From positions 1-64,000 of the forward strand of contig JAEUKI010000027.1 in NCBI GenBank assembly GCA_016793325.1: a DNA stretch of 64,000 bases. The letters run 5' to 3'. Position 1 is the stretch's first letter, and every line of letters begins with the position of its first letter. The translations under genes were made by a program, and so were the position numbers. Positions 8,470 through 16,588 of this stretch are shown in pieces. Below the pieces are notes generated by a model, which had not been told where the DNA came from, searched no databases, and worked only from the letters and a program-made list of their open reading frames with translations. Source of the stretch: Myxococcales bacterium (GTDB lineage: Bacteria > Myxococcota_A > Polyangia > Polyangiales > Ga0077539).

Positions 8470-9324
8470 ATGAAGATCGCCGTCGTCGGTCCTGGGGCCA
8501 TCGGAAGCACGTTCGCCTATCAACTGGCTCGCGCAGGACACGACGTCACCGTGGTCGCGCGCGGCGCTCGTCTCGCGACGCTCGAGAGGGATCGGTCCAT
8601 CGTACGCGTCGACGGAGCCGTAGAGTCCCGCGCGCCCGTGAAGGTGAGCAGCGCGCTCGACGAGTCTGTCCCGTGGGACCTCGTGCTCGTCACGGTGCTC
8701 GCGACGCAAGTGGCCGCCGTGCTGCCGACGCTCGCCAAGAGCGCCGCGAAGCGCGTGGTGTTCATGTTCAACACGTTCGAGTCGATCGAGCCGTTGCGGC
8801 AGGCGGTGGGCGAGGGGCGGTTCGGCTTCGCGTTTCCAGGAGGCGTGTTCGCGTTGCTCGTCGAAGGACGCGTTCACCCGCAAATTCGCCAGGGAACAAC
8901 CGCGGGCGACGAGCGCCTCGCCGAGCTCTTCTCGACCGCAGGCATCCCGACGGTGGTCGAGCGCGACATGCAGGGGTGGCTCCGAGCGCACGCTGCAATG
9001 GTCGCTCCCATGATGGCCATGAGCACCGTGGTCCTCGCGCGCGGCGCCGGCGCGACCTGGAGCGAGTGCGCGCGATACTCAGCGGCGTTCGTCGCGGGAT
9101 TCGCCGTCGTGCGCAGCGTCGGGAGCGTCGTCCGCCCGCCCGCTGTCGCCGCGCTGTCTCGATTGCCTCCCGTGGTTGTCGCTGCGATGTTGTGGCTGTT
9201 CAGCCGCACGAAGATGCTCCGAGACCTCGGCCGCCTCGGTCCCTCAGAGGCTCGGATGCTCGTCGACATGATGTCCGCCGCCGCGCCGCACCTCGCCGCG
9301 CCGCTGCGCGCGATTCGTCCCTGA
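8470..9324 (+). CDS. Ketopantoate reductase-like (ApbA/PanE family) oxidoreductase
   Basis: A 284-residue protein. The ATG at 8470 starts directly at the Rossmann fold: MKIAVVGPGAIGSTFAYQLA carries GxGxxG at about residues 7-12, the dinucleotide site of ApbA/PanE proteins. The N-terminal half follows the family (FNTFESIEPLRQAVG in place of the usual NG motif). The C-terminal half is less typical, with hydrophobic stretches around 195-235. Canonical PanE makes pantoate with NADPH. The weak match of the substrate half makes a paralog with another 2-keto acid substrate more likely, so I give no symbol. It is convergent with the LysR gene; the stops are 4 bases apart. Confidence 0.75.
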   Translation: MKIAVVGPGAIGSTFAYQLARAGHDVTVVARGARLATLERDRSIVRVDGAVESRAPVKVSSALDESVPWDLVLVTVLATQVAAVLPTLAKSAAKRVVFMFNTFESIEPLRQAVGEGRFGFAFPGGVFALLVEGRVHPQIRQGTTAGDERLAELFSTAGIPTVVERDMQGWLRAHAAMVAPMMAMSTVVLARGAGATWSECARYSAAFVAGFAVVRSVGSVVRPPAVAALSRLPPVVVAAMLWLFSRTKMLRDLGRLGPSEARMLVDMMSAAAPHLAAPLRAIRP

Positions 9325-9328
9325 GCCC

Positions 9329-10213
9329 CTACGCCAACGCGCGTCGCAGCGCGTCTTCGAGCTCGCGCGCGACGATCTTGACGCGCGGAGTGCTCCTCGC
9401 GTCCCGATGGTACGCGACGAAGACCTCCACCGAGGGAGGCTCGCTCTCGGTGTCGAGCCGCACGAGCTCGCGCTGCGCGAGTCCCTGCGCTTCGACGAGG
9501 AGCCCGACGCCCACTCCCTCGAGGATGGCTTGCTCGATTGCAGCGCTCGAATTCGATCGAAACACGAAGCGGCTCGCCCCGTAGGCGCGCATCCACTGCT
9601 CGCTCGGCATGCGCTCGAGCGCGCTGTCGAAGCCCACCCAATCGTGCTGAGCGGCCGCCGCGCGCGTCAGTTGTCTGCTCGGAATCCGCCGCTCGATGTA
9701 CGCGCGCGACGCAAACAACGCGGGCCGCGCGCGACCCACGGACTTCGAGACGATCGTGCTCGACGTCGAGCGAGCGATCCGAACCCCGATGTCGGCCTCG
9801 TGCCGGGCGATGTCGGCCATCCGCGACTCGGACACGAGCTCGACCATGAGCGCTGGATGCTTCACTCGGAGCCTCGCGAGCAGCGTGGTGACGGGTCGCA
9901 CGAAGCCTTCGCTGAGAGACAAGCGCACGGTGCCCGAGAGGGCTTCGTCGCGCGGAGCCCGCCGGAGCGAGGCGAGCCCGAGCTCGAGCTCTTCGGCGAG
10001 GGCGACGAGCCGAAGGGCGTCGGGGTCGAGCTGTGTTCCGTTGTTTCCGCGGTGAACGATGGTGCGGCCCATCGAGCGTTCGAGCGCTTCGACCCGGCGC
10101 GCCACGGTCGACGGCGAGAGCCCGAGGACGCGGCCCGCTGCGAGAAAGCTCCGCTCCCTGTGAACGGCCAGGAGCATACGAAGGTCGTCCCACGACGGCG
10201 TCTTGGTGCCCAT
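9329..10213 (-). CDS. LysR-family transcriptional regulator
   Basis: A 294-residue protein, the usual LysR length. The winged HTH is at residues 8-65: WDDLRMLLAVHRERSFLAAG, then LGLSPSTVARRVEALE, typical of LysR proteins that resemble the CrgA/AaeR subgroup. The substrate-binding domain follows, with HEADIGVRIA near 130-140 and the EQAILEGVGVGLL segment near 235. The ATG at 10213 begins immediately before the HTH; the longer open frame upstream has no conserved content. It is divergent from the gene at 10308, 94 bases away, which is a natural target. The effector is not predictable. Confidence 0.9.
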   Translation of the reverse strand: MGTKTPSWDDLRMLLAVHRERSFLAAGRVLGLSPSTVARRVEALERSMGRTIVHRGNNGTQLDPDALRLVALAEELELGLASLRRAPRDEALSGTVRLSLSEGFVRPVTTLLARLRVKHPALMVELVSESRMADIARHEADIGVRIARSTSSTIVSKSVGRARPALFASRAYIERRIPSRQLTRAAAAQHDWVGFDSALERMPSEQWMRAYGASRFVFRSNSSAAIEQAILEGVGVGLLVEAQGLAQRELVRLDTESEPPSVEVFVAYHRDARSTPRVKIVARELEDALRRALA

Positions 10214-10307
10214 GAATGCAGATCGACGATAGCCCGATGTGCAACGGTGCGTTCTCGCTTCTGCGACCCGCGGCGCCTCGCGCCCCTGTCGTACAGTGCT
10301 CTTCCCA

Positions 10308-10961
10308 ATGACCGTCACGCACTCCCGCATCGAACGCGGCGTCGCTCCGCTGTGGGCCGAGGACGGAAGCGCGCGCCGCCTGCTCGGCCCGTGCACCATC
10401 GTCACGTCTCGATCCGGCGAGACCCTCGCGCTCGCGCTCACGTCCGTCGTCACGCGCGCAGACGACGCGCGCTTGCTCGTCGGAACCGACCTCGGCGGCG
10501 GTGTCGTCTCGGTCGTGCGCCAACACCTCTCGCGCTTCGTCGCGTGCACGGTCCTCGTGCTCGCGCGTTGGCGCTGGCCCACCGACGACGTGAGCCCGAT
10601 CGCCATCGATCGCGCCAGCGGATTTCGTCACGCGCCCTTCGCCTCGCACGTCGCGATCGCGCTCGAACAGAGCGAGACCACGTGCCATCGGCGCACGATC
10701 GAGCTGGCGCTCCGCGAGCACACGTTCGCGACCCGAGGCGGCAGCGGCGACGACGTCACTTCGCTGCTCGCGAGCACGGACGCAGCCCCGCCCTCGTCGT
10801 GGCTCGTCGAAGGCGCCCCCGTGATCGCGCGACACCCCGCCTCGCGCGTCCTCGGAACCCCCGCAGAAGAGCGCCTCCTCGCGCTCGCGCTCCCGCGCCG
10901 TCGCTCGCCGAACGACGGTGACGACGCGTGGGCCGAGCTCGTCCCGATCGAGAGCGCGTGA
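10308..10961 (+). CDS. Hypothetical protein
   Basis: A 217-residue protein that I do not recognise. The ATG at 10308 is chosen over 10239 because the upstream codons read as noncoding. There is no signal peptide or membrane span. The sequence is Ala/Arg/Leu-rich with a few buried-looking beta segments (ACTVLVLARW near 85). It is divergent from the LysR gene and convergent with the next lipoprotein gene, with 4 bases between stops. Its position next to LysR suggests it may be regulated by it. Confidence 0.55.
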   Translation: MTVTHSRIERGVAPLWAEDGSARRLLGPCTIVTSRSGETLALALTSVVTRADDARLLVGTDLGGGVVSVVRQHLSRFVACTVLVLARWRWPTDDVSPIAIDRASGFRHAPFASHVAIALEQSETTCHRRTIELALREHTFATRGGSGDDVTSLLASTDAAPPSSWLVEGAPVIARHPASRVLGTPAEERLLALALPRRRSPNDGDDAWAELVPIESA

Positions 10962-10965
10962 GCGC

Positions 10966-11856
10966 TCAGTACACGATCACACGCGACGGCCCGACGCGCT
11001 CGATCGCGATCGCGCGTGTCCCGAAGCGCTCGGGGAGCGTGCGCTCGAGGTCGCCCACGCGGCCCAATGACATTCGCCGCTCGGTTTGCAGGTAACACGC
11101 CTCGTCGCGTCGCCGCGGAGCGCTCGCTCGATGCGTCACTTCGAGCCGCACGACGAGCTCGGCGTCGGGCACCTCCTCGATGATCGCGTACCAGCGACAG
11201 CGCGTTCCTCCGGGCGAGAGCGTCGTGCAGCCCGTGCTGTGAACATGCAGCGCGAGGTCCGACGCCCTCGGCGCCGCGCGTCGGATCTCTGCGTCCGACG
11301 GTGCGATCGTGTACGTCGCGGGCTGCATTTGCATCGGCTGAAACGCGAGCGAGATCCCGCCCGTGAGCACCGCCGCGGCCCCGCGCAGCAAGTTGTCGAA
11401 CGTCAGGTACGTCGATCCCTGACGCGCGCGAGGGAGCCGCTCTCGCGTCACCGCTGCGAGCGCGTCGATCGTCGCAGACCTGACGCCACCGCCCCGCCGA
11501 GGCTCGCTCGAACCGAAGAGCGATCGCTCGCTTCCGAACGACGCGCGAACGGTCGTCTCGTCGATCGGAAGCGCGTCGCTCTGCAGGTCGAACCGCAGCA
11601 TCGCGACCGTGCTGTGTCTCGCGCGGGCTTGCTGCAGCTCTGCGATCAACGGCGCGCGCACGAGCTGCGCGTGGACGGTCAGCCCCATGTCGCGCACGAC
11701 CGCGTCGCTCACCGCGCGGCGCACCGCGGGGTCTCGATCGTCGTGTGCTGCGCAAATCGCCTCGCGAAAGTGCCTCCGCGCGACGAGGTCTCGCGCCGAC
11801 GGCGCGCACGCCGAGAGCGTCGCGCCGAGCACCACCATCGTGAATCGTGTGTTCAT
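10966..11856 (-). CDS. Hypothetical lipoprotein
   Basis: A 296-residue predicted lipoprotein (MNTRFTMVVLGATLSAC, lipobox LSAC, Cys 17). No family was recognised. One mid-protein hydrophobic segment (GAAAVLTGGISLAF) might be a loose membrane-associated helix. The start overlaps the stop of the upstream gene by four bases (ATGA at 11853-11856), so the two are translationally coupled and probably act together in the envelope. Confidence 0.65.
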   Translation of the reverse strand: MNTRFTMVVLGATLSACAPSARDLVARRHFREAICAAHDDRDPAVRRAVSDAVVRDMGLTVHAQLVRAPLIAELQQARARHSTVAMLRFDLQSDALPIDETTVRASFGSERSLFGSSEPRRGGGVRSATIDALAAVTRERLPRARQGSTYLTFDNLLRGAAAVLTGGISLAFQPMQMQPATYTIAPSDAEIRRAAPRASDLALHVHSTGCTTLSPGGTRCRWYAIIEEVPDAELVVRLEVTHRASAPRRRDEACYLQTERRMSLGRVGDLERTLPERFGTRAIAIERVGPSRVIVY

Positions 11857-12479
11857 CGTCGCTCTCCGATCGTGATCGTGCTGCCCACCGTGAGAAACGC
11901 TTCGTGCGCGTCCACCGTCGGCGTTCGCGCCCATTGATGACCGACGGCGACGCTCACGCCGTACATCACGAGCACGAGCGACGCTCGAAGCCCGAGCGCG
12001 GACTGCGACTCGTTGATGCCCGCGAGCCCGTCGACGATCACGCCGAAGCGCAGTCGATCGCGCGTCGAGCGCTGCGACGCATCGCTTTGCTCCGGGCCCG
12101 CGTCGATCAAGAGACCCGCTCCCGCGACGGCGAAGTGCGAGCCGAAGCCAACGTAGTGATAGCCGCCTTCGACGAGCAACGCGGCGCGCGAGCCGCGGCC
12201 CGCGCGAACGATGACACCGCCGAGCTGGTCGAAGGTAAACGCCGCGACGCTCGTCGGTACGATCCGCACGTGCACGCCGAGCTGCGTTCGAACGAGCCCG
12301 TACACGAGCCTCGGTTCGAGTCGATAGAACGTCGGTGAAGGCCCTTGCTCGCGAACAACGCGAGGCCGCTCGAAGGTCGGCTCGAACTGCGGCTCGGGTG
12401 GCGTCGGGTGCCACGGCGCGGTCGGCTGGAGCACCTGCGCCAGCACGCACGCGAGGTAGGACGCTGCGTCGAACATCAT
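11853..12479 (-). CDS. Putative outer-membrane beta-barrel-like protein
   Basis: A 208-residue protein. The ATG at 12479 is chosen because a hydrophobic signal-like segment follows (MMFDAASYLACVLAQVLQ). The mature part alternates polar and hydrophobic residues with many Gly, Tyr and Phe (GGYHYVGFGSHFAVAG, ASLVLVMYGVSVAVGHQW), as in small beta-barrels, and ends in short aromatic-poor strands. The barrel call is inference from pattern. It is the first gene of a two-gene unit with the lipoprotein, through an ATGA overlap. Confidence 0.55.
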   Translation of the reverse strand: MMFDAASYLACVLAQVLQPTAPWHPTPPEPQFEPTFERPRVVREQGPSPTFYRLEPRLVYGLVRTQLGVHVRIVPTSVAAFTFDQLGGVIVRAGRGSRAALLVEGGYHYVGFGSHFAVAGAGLLIDAGPEQSDASQRSTRDRLRFGVIVDGLAGINESQSALGLRASLVLVMYGVSVAVGHQWARTPTVDAHEAFLTVGSTITIGERR

Positions 12480-12671
12480 GCGAGACGTCAGCGCAACGAG
12501 CGTTCCATCGCGCGGGTGTCTGATGAATTGTCTTGTTGTTTCATATGGTTGCAGGCTCTCGCGTCGCGCGTGTCGCCGCGCATGATCGCTCGCGCGAGGT
12601 GCCGCGCGTGTCGCGCTGTGAAACGTGGGCACACTGCACGATGGCGCCGTGACGCGGCGCGTGGCGTGTGT
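12480..12671. other. Short intergenic region, nothing recognised
   Basis: About 190 bases between two minus-strand genes. I see no open frame with coding character, no terminator hairpin and no clear promoter boxes. It should contain the promoter for the pair at 11853-12479. Confidence 0.5.
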
Positions 12672-12941
12672 TCAGAGACGACCGCGGTTGCTCGCGATGA
12701 GCGCGGCGAGCTTTGCTTTGACTGCGACCTCGTGCGCGGGCGTCGTGAAGCGCGCGACGCCTTGCGCGAGCAGGGGCGAGACGCGTTCGAGCTCGATCAC
12801 CGTGAGGTTGCTGGGGTCGATGCCGATGCGCTTGCACTGCGTCGAGAGCACAGACCAGGGAAACACCGTGTACTCTTCGAGCGCGTGAAACACGGCGCTC
12901 GACAGCGCGTTGAGCGTGACTCCCGGTGGAACGCCGATCAA
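12672..12941 (-). CDS. Small hypothetical protein coupled to V4R gene
   Basis: An 89-residue protein if translation starts at the TTG at 12939-12941, which overlaps the preceding stop as TTGA. The upstream in-frame region is a shadow of the V4R gene, so the start must be near here. The sequence looks real: hydrophobic and amphipathic helices (LNALSSAVFHALEEYTVF; VKAKLAALIASNRG at the end) and a sensible mix of residues. No family was recognised. The position suggests a partner of the V4R protein. A frameshift joining the two is the alternative, but the V4R gene ends where its family normally ends. Confidence 0.5.
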   Translation of the reverse strand: MIGVPPGVTLNALSSAVFHALEEYTVFPWSVLSTQCKRIGIDPSNLTVIELERVSPLLAQGVARFTTPAHEVAVKAKLAALIASNRGRL

Positions 12942-13585
12942 CGAAGCGCGCCTCGTCGCACGCGACGCTCGTGCTCGTCGAGCAAGTGCGCGGGCGACAT
13001 GATGAACTCGCACGCGGGCTCGCCGCGCGCGACGCAGGCGATCTCGCGCCCGTGCACCTCGATCTCGAACGCGGCGCTGCACCAGCCCGACGAGTAGCCC
13101 GCAGAGAAGAGGCACGCGCACGCCAGGCTCTCGCGACCGAGCGACGCGAGCACCTCGGACTCGAAGGTGTTCGGGTGAAAATAGTGCAGAAAATACTGCT
13201 CATCGGGCGTCGGCGCGCTGTCTTCGAGGATGTCTACGAAGGCCCACCCCGCGTGCGCGAAGTGCACGGGGCCCGCCGCGAGCTTGTCGACAGGCGCGTC
13301 GAGCGCGAAGCGCTGCGCGAAGCTCTTCGAGTCGCTGCGTCCGATCTCGCGCGCGCTGTTGTAGATAAACTGTCGAGCGACCTCCTCGCCGAACGTCTCG
13401 ACGAGCGAGTCGAGCCAACCGACGTAGAACCCCTCAGCGCGCACGAGGACGTAGCGATCTTCGCCCACGCGAAGGACGCCCTTGTCGGGCTCGCGACGCA
13501 TGCGCTGAAACTGTTGTTCGACCTGCGCTTCGGCCTTCTCGAACAGCGCCGCGAACGCGGGTGGAACCTTCGCGCTCTTGAGCAT
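12938..13585 (-). CDS. Stand-alone V4R (4-vinyl reductase) / XylR_N sensor protein
   Basis: A 215-residue protein built like the activator half of XylR/DmpR regulators. It has a XylR_N-like N-terminal part (YVLVRAEGFYVGWLDSL near 45-60) and a V4R domain at the end, with the hallmark FSAGYSSGWCSAAFEIEVHG, followed by CVARGEPACEFIM, near 160-200. In the family this part binds small aromatic or hydrophobic ligands and often zinc through Cys. No DNA-binding, AAA+ or cyclase output domain is present, so it must signal through another protein. The oxygenase gene is 17 bases upstream and the small gene overlaps downstream, which points to one transcript. Confidence 0.75.
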   Translation of the reverse strand: MLKSAKVPPAFAALFEKAEAQVEQQFQRMRREPDKGVLRVGEDRYVLVRAEGFYVGWLDSLVETFGEEVARQFIYNSAREIGRSDSKSFAQRFALDAPVDKLAAGPVHFAHAGWAFVDILEDSAPTPDEQYFLHYFHPNTFESEVLASLGRESLACACLFSAGYSSGWCSAAFEIEVHGREIACVARGEPACEFIMSPAHLLDEHERRVRRGALR

Positions 13586-13602
13586 GACTCGAGGTTACGC
13601 GA

Positions 13603-14385
13603 TCAAAACCAGACTTCCCATCGTCTGCGATCGACCTCGATCCCGTGCAGCGTGATGGATACGCGGTCGAGTGCGCCGTCGAACGCCTCGATCTGGTGCA
13701 GTCGGTAGCTGTCCATCAAGACCGCATCTCCGACGCCATAGCGCACCACGGTGGGCTCTTCGTCGCCGGGGTCGTCTTCGGGAAACACTCGCTCCCACAG
13801 CGCGAGCCCGCCGCCTTCGGTCGGCGGCTGCAGCATGACCACCAGCGTCGCCGCGCGAACGCGCTTCTCGACGTGGTGTCGCGTGAGCCCTTCGACGTCG
13901 AAGTGCACGACGCCTCCCTCGTTCGCCACTTTTTCTCCCGCGGGAAACACGTGCACGGCGGGCCCGCAAAACCCTGGTCTCGCACGAACCGCGCCCCCGA
14001 CGAGGCTCGCGTACAGCTCGCGCATCCAACGAGTCATTCCCGGAACGACCCGCTCGACCCTCGCGTCCGACGCCTTGGCGTCCGCGAAGTACTCGCTCGC
14101 GCGACCGCTCTCGACGTGCGTGTAGAACGCCCTTCCCAAGGCGAATTGCTCGCCGCCGAAGTCCTCGGTCCACTCCGATCGCGCGTCGTACACAGCGCGC
14201 ACCCAGCGCTCGCATCGATCGACCTCGAGCGCTCCTCGAAGGACCACCGCGAGCGACTCCGAGAGCTCGCGGGCCATCGACGGTCGCCCAGCGCCCTCCC
14301 AATCCGCCCAACGGACCTCGGCGACCCTTGGGCGCGGGGCCTCGGCCGACGGCGCGAAGGCACTGGGATTCTGGGGCTCGATCAC
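13603..14385 (-). CDS. 2-oxoglutarate/Fe(II)-dependent oxygenase-like protein
   Basis: A protein of 260 residues from a GTG at 14385; the start is uncertain because the frame runs further upstream. The C-terminal half has the jelly-roll iron motif: HFD (HxD) after NEGGVV, a distal His in DSYRLHQI, and Arg in DRVSITLHG for the 2OG carboxylate. The N-terminal half is unlike known subfamilies, so the substrate is unknown. It is the first gene of a minus-strand unit with the V4R protein. A V4R ligand sensor beside an oxygenase hints at modification of a small hydrophobic molecule; that link is inference. Confidence 0.65.
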   Translation of the reverse strand: MIEPQNPSAFAPSAEAPRPRVAEVRWADWEGAGRPSMARELSESLAVVLRGALEVDRCERWVRAVYDARSEWTEDFGGEQFALGRAFYTHVESGRASEYFADAKASDARVERVVPGMTRWMRELYASLVGGAVRARPGFCGPAVHVFPAGEKVANEGGVVHFDVEGLTRHHVEKRVRAATLVVMLQPPTEGGGLALWERVFPEDDPGDEEPTVVRYGVGDAVLMDSYRLHQIEAFDGALDRVSITLHGIEVDRRRWEVWF

Positions 14386-14460
14386 GAATCGCAATGTACC
14401 GTAGTCCGGCGCGGTCACAGGTCGCTGCGTCCGCGCTAGGGACGGTTCGAGAGGTTCGTG

Positions 14461-14655
14461 ATGAAGACAGTGTTTCGATCTCGTTCGGTTCGCATCGCCA
14501 TGGTCGCCCTCGTCGGAGCCCTGATCGGCGGGGCCAGCTTCGCCGCGTACGGCTACGCGAAGAGCTCGGCCTCCGACGACTGCTGTGGCCAGAACGCGCC
14601 GTGCTGCTACCCGGGCTCGCCCTGCTGCGCCCGCAACCGCGCGCACCGCAGCTGA
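14461..14655 (+). CDS. Small Cys-rich membrane-anchored peptide
   Basis: A 64-residue protein. A GAGAGG lies about 7 bases before the ATG; a GTG one codon earlier is the alternative. There is one N-terminal membrane span (IAMVALVGALIGGASFAAYG, about residues 11-30). The tail carries three CC pairs: DDCCGQ, APCCYP and SPCCARN. The paired cysteines suggest metal or thiol chemistry on the far side of the membrane. No family was recognised. It is followed 64 bases later by an ECF sigma gene on the same strand, and the third gene of the set also has CC pairs. Confidence 0.65.
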   Translation: MKTVFRSRSVRIAMVALVGALIGGASFAAYGYAKSSASDDCCGQNAPCCYPGSPCCARNRAHRS

Positions 14656-14719
14656 TCGCAGCCCGCCCGCCGCGCGTACTCCGCGACGACCCCCTCGCAC
14701 GCTCGATCCGACGTCACCC

Positions 14720-15280
14720 ATGGCCAATCGCGCACCCAACGAAGCCGAGCTCGACGCGCTCATGGCGCGCCTCGCAGAGGGCGATCGGTCCGCGTTCGAC
14801 CCGTTGTTCAGCGCGTTGCGCCCTCGTGCAGTGCGCGTCGCGCGGATGCGGGTGGACCCGCAGCGCGCCGATGACGTGGCGCAAACGGCGCTCTTGAAGG
14901 TGTTCGCGCGAGCGAGCGAGTTCGAGGCGGGGCGGCCCGTGCTGCCGTGGTTCTACGCGATCGTGGCCAATGAAATCCGCGCCGTGACGAGAGGGAAGCT
15001 CCTTCGCTCGCAAGTGCCCCTCGAGGCGGACGACGGACGGACGCACGAGATCGAGGACCGAAGCGAAGACCCCGAGGCGCGCGCGATCGCACGCGAGCTC
15101 GAGGTGGCCCTCGACCGAGCGATCGACACGCTCGACCCGCGCTCGGCCGAGGCGATCGCGATGATGCTCGGCCGCACGGATCGGCCGACGGTCGAGGCGA
15201 GCGCTTCGACAGCGTTTCGCAAGCGCGTCTCTCGCGCCTACGCACGACTTCGCTTGGCTCTATCGGGAGCAAGGCCATGA
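14720..15280 (+). CDS. ECF-type RNA polymerase sigma factor
   Basis: A 186-residue protein. Region 2 is clear (PLFSALRPRAVRVARMRV, then RADDVAQTALLKVFARA and PWFYAIVANEIRA). Region 4 is short and atypical (LDPRSAEAIAMMLGRTDR, then ASTAFRKRVSRAYARLRLAL) but still fits a -35-binding helix-turn-helix. The ATG at 14720 is chosen because the upstream frame is low-complexity Arg/Pro shadow. It should direct RNA polymerase to a small regulon. It overlaps the next gene by ATGA, the usual link between an ECF factor and its membrane regulator. Confidence 0.85.
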   Translation: MANRAPNEAELDALMARLAEGDRSAFDPLFSALRPRAVRVARMRVDPQRADDVAQTALLKVFARASEFEAGRPVLPWFYAIVANEIRAVTRGKLLRSQVPLEADDGRTHEIEDRSEDPEARAIARELEVALDRAIDTLDPRSAEAIAMMLGRTDRPTVEASASTAFRKRVSRAYARLRLALSGARP

Positions 15281-15849
15281 ACACTGAGACAGTCGATGTA
15301 GAACTCTATCGACGCGCGCGGCGGGCGTACGAGCTCGGCCGACTGCGTTCGGCGTCGCTCTTCGCCGTGGCGCTCTCTGCGCTCGTCGCCGTCGCGGCGT
15401 ACTTCGCCGTGGGCGCGCAGGCGCTCCCGTGGGCCGCGTGGACCTTGATTGTGTGGGTCGTCGTGGGCTGGCGAGGCGGAGCGCTGCTCCAAGGCGCGCG
15501 CCGAGGCCTGTATGCGGGCGCCGCGACGTTCTTGCTGCCGCTGTCGATCCTGCGGCCTTGTTGCAAGCCGGGCGTCGTGATGACCAGCGACTGCTGCACG
15601 CGCCCCGAGCTGTGCATCGTCGCGGGCGGCGCGATCGGCCTGGGGCTCGCGCTCTTCTTGCCCCGCAGCAAGAGCGCTTCTCGCTGGGAAACCGCTGGCG
15701 GAATGGTCCTCGGCGTCCTCTCGGTGGCCGTGCTCAAGTGCGCGAAGCTCTTCGCGGGTGAAGCGCTCGGGCTCTTGGGCGGGCTCGCCGTGGGCGTCCT
15801 CGTCGTCTCGAGCGTCGGCGCCCTCCGCGAAGCGCGCGCCGCGGCGTGA
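15277..15849 (+). CDS. Cys-rich multi-span membrane protein, possible anti-sigma
   Basis: A 190-residue integral membrane protein starting in the stop of the sigma gene (ATGA, 15277-15280). It has about five spans: 25-45, 50-67, 78-92, 115-130 and 145-178. Between spans three and four is a loop with paired cysteines: LRPCCKPG, then TSDCCTRPELC. Coupling to an ECF sigma suggests an anti-sigma or sensor, and the CC motifs suggest metal or redox sensing. It lacks the standard ZAS zinc motif (HxxxCxxC), so any anti-sigma role is inference. No family name can be given. Confidence 0.7.
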   Translation: MNTETVDVELYRRARRAYELGRLRSASLFAVALSALVAVAAYFAVGAQALPWAAWTLIVWVVVGWRGGALLQGARRGLYAGAATFLLPLSILRPCCKPGVVMTSDCCTRPELCIVAGGAIGLGLALFLPRSKSASRWETAGGMVLGVLSVAVLKCAKLFAGEALGLLGGLAVGVLVVSSVGALREARAAA

Positions 15850-15859
15850 GTCCCTCGCG

Positions 15860-16588
15860 TCAGCCCACCGCCGCGCGCCACGCGCGCTCGGCGTCGACGC
15901 CCACTTCGTGAAATCGCGGCTTCCACTCGCGCTCGAACGTCTCTTCGACAACGGCTGCGTAGCGCGAAATCTCCATCAATCCCCAGGCGCGCGCGCTGTC
16001 GTCCACGACGCGATCCGCTCCGACCGCGCGTCCCGCGGTGGCCCCGTACGCCGTGCGCACGCGACGAAACCACACGGGAAGCTCTCGCTCGACGATGGCT
16101 CGAAGCTCCTCGCCCACGGGCAGCTCGAAGAGCCACGGGAGCATGGTCCACCCGAAGTCGCGGTGGCGCACTTCGTCGCGCAGCACGCGGGTCATCACGG
16201 CGCGCGCGTTCGGCTCGGTGCACCCCTCGCGCAGGTTCTTGAAGAGCGGAACAGCCACGGTTTCTCCCAGGCAAAACACGTCGACGCACGCGCGTAGAAC
16301 GTCGTGTTCGAGCGGCGCGCCCGGCGTTCGCGGCAGGCACAGTCGCGCGCGATCGAGCACGGGAGGAGTCGTTCCTCCGGCTGCGAGATAGGTTTGCATC
16401 GAGAGCTCGGCGTGCGCGAGCTCGTCCTTCACGACCTCGAGGCCGCTCTCGATGAGGTCCGGCGACGCGGCGATCTGCATGAGCCACAAGACGAGCTCTT
16501 GTGTGATGCACGCGCTCGCGTACTCAGCCTCGACGCGCCTGCGCCACTCTGCGCGCACGAGCTCGAACGAAGGTCCTTCAGCCGCCAT
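15860..16588 (-). CDS. Ferritin-like di-iron protein
   Basis: A 242-residue cytoplasmic helical protein with the two-metal ferritin-like pattern. ExxH occurs at E56/H59 (DELAHAE) and again at E139/H142 (DEVRHRD). Further carboxylates are E109 (CLGETV) and one near E22 or E31. This is the ligand set of the ferritin/rubrerythrin superfamily, but the protein is not a canonical ferritin. Oxidase, hydroxylase or iron-handling roles are all possible. Its start overlaps by 11 bases the end of the Cys-rich exported protein gene, so the two are probably co-translated. It is convergent with the sigma operon. Confidence 0.75.
   Translation of the reverse strand: MAAEGPSFELVRAEWRRRVEAEYASACITQELVLWLMQIAASPDLIESGLEVVKDELAHAELSMQTYLAAGGTTPPVLDRARLCLPRTPGAPLEHDVLRACVDVFCLGETVAVPLFKNLREGCTEPNARAVMTRVLRDEVRHRDFGWTMLPWLFELPVGEELRAIVERELPVWFRRVRTAYGATAGRAVGADRVVDDSARAWGLMEISRYAAVVEETFEREWKPRFHEVGVDAERAWRAAVG

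Noticed and set aside
12672..13585. V4R gene and small gene read as one gene broken by frameshift
   Set aside because: The V4R domain ends at its normal place and the small frame has its own plausible TTGA-coupled start. A sequencing check would still be useful.
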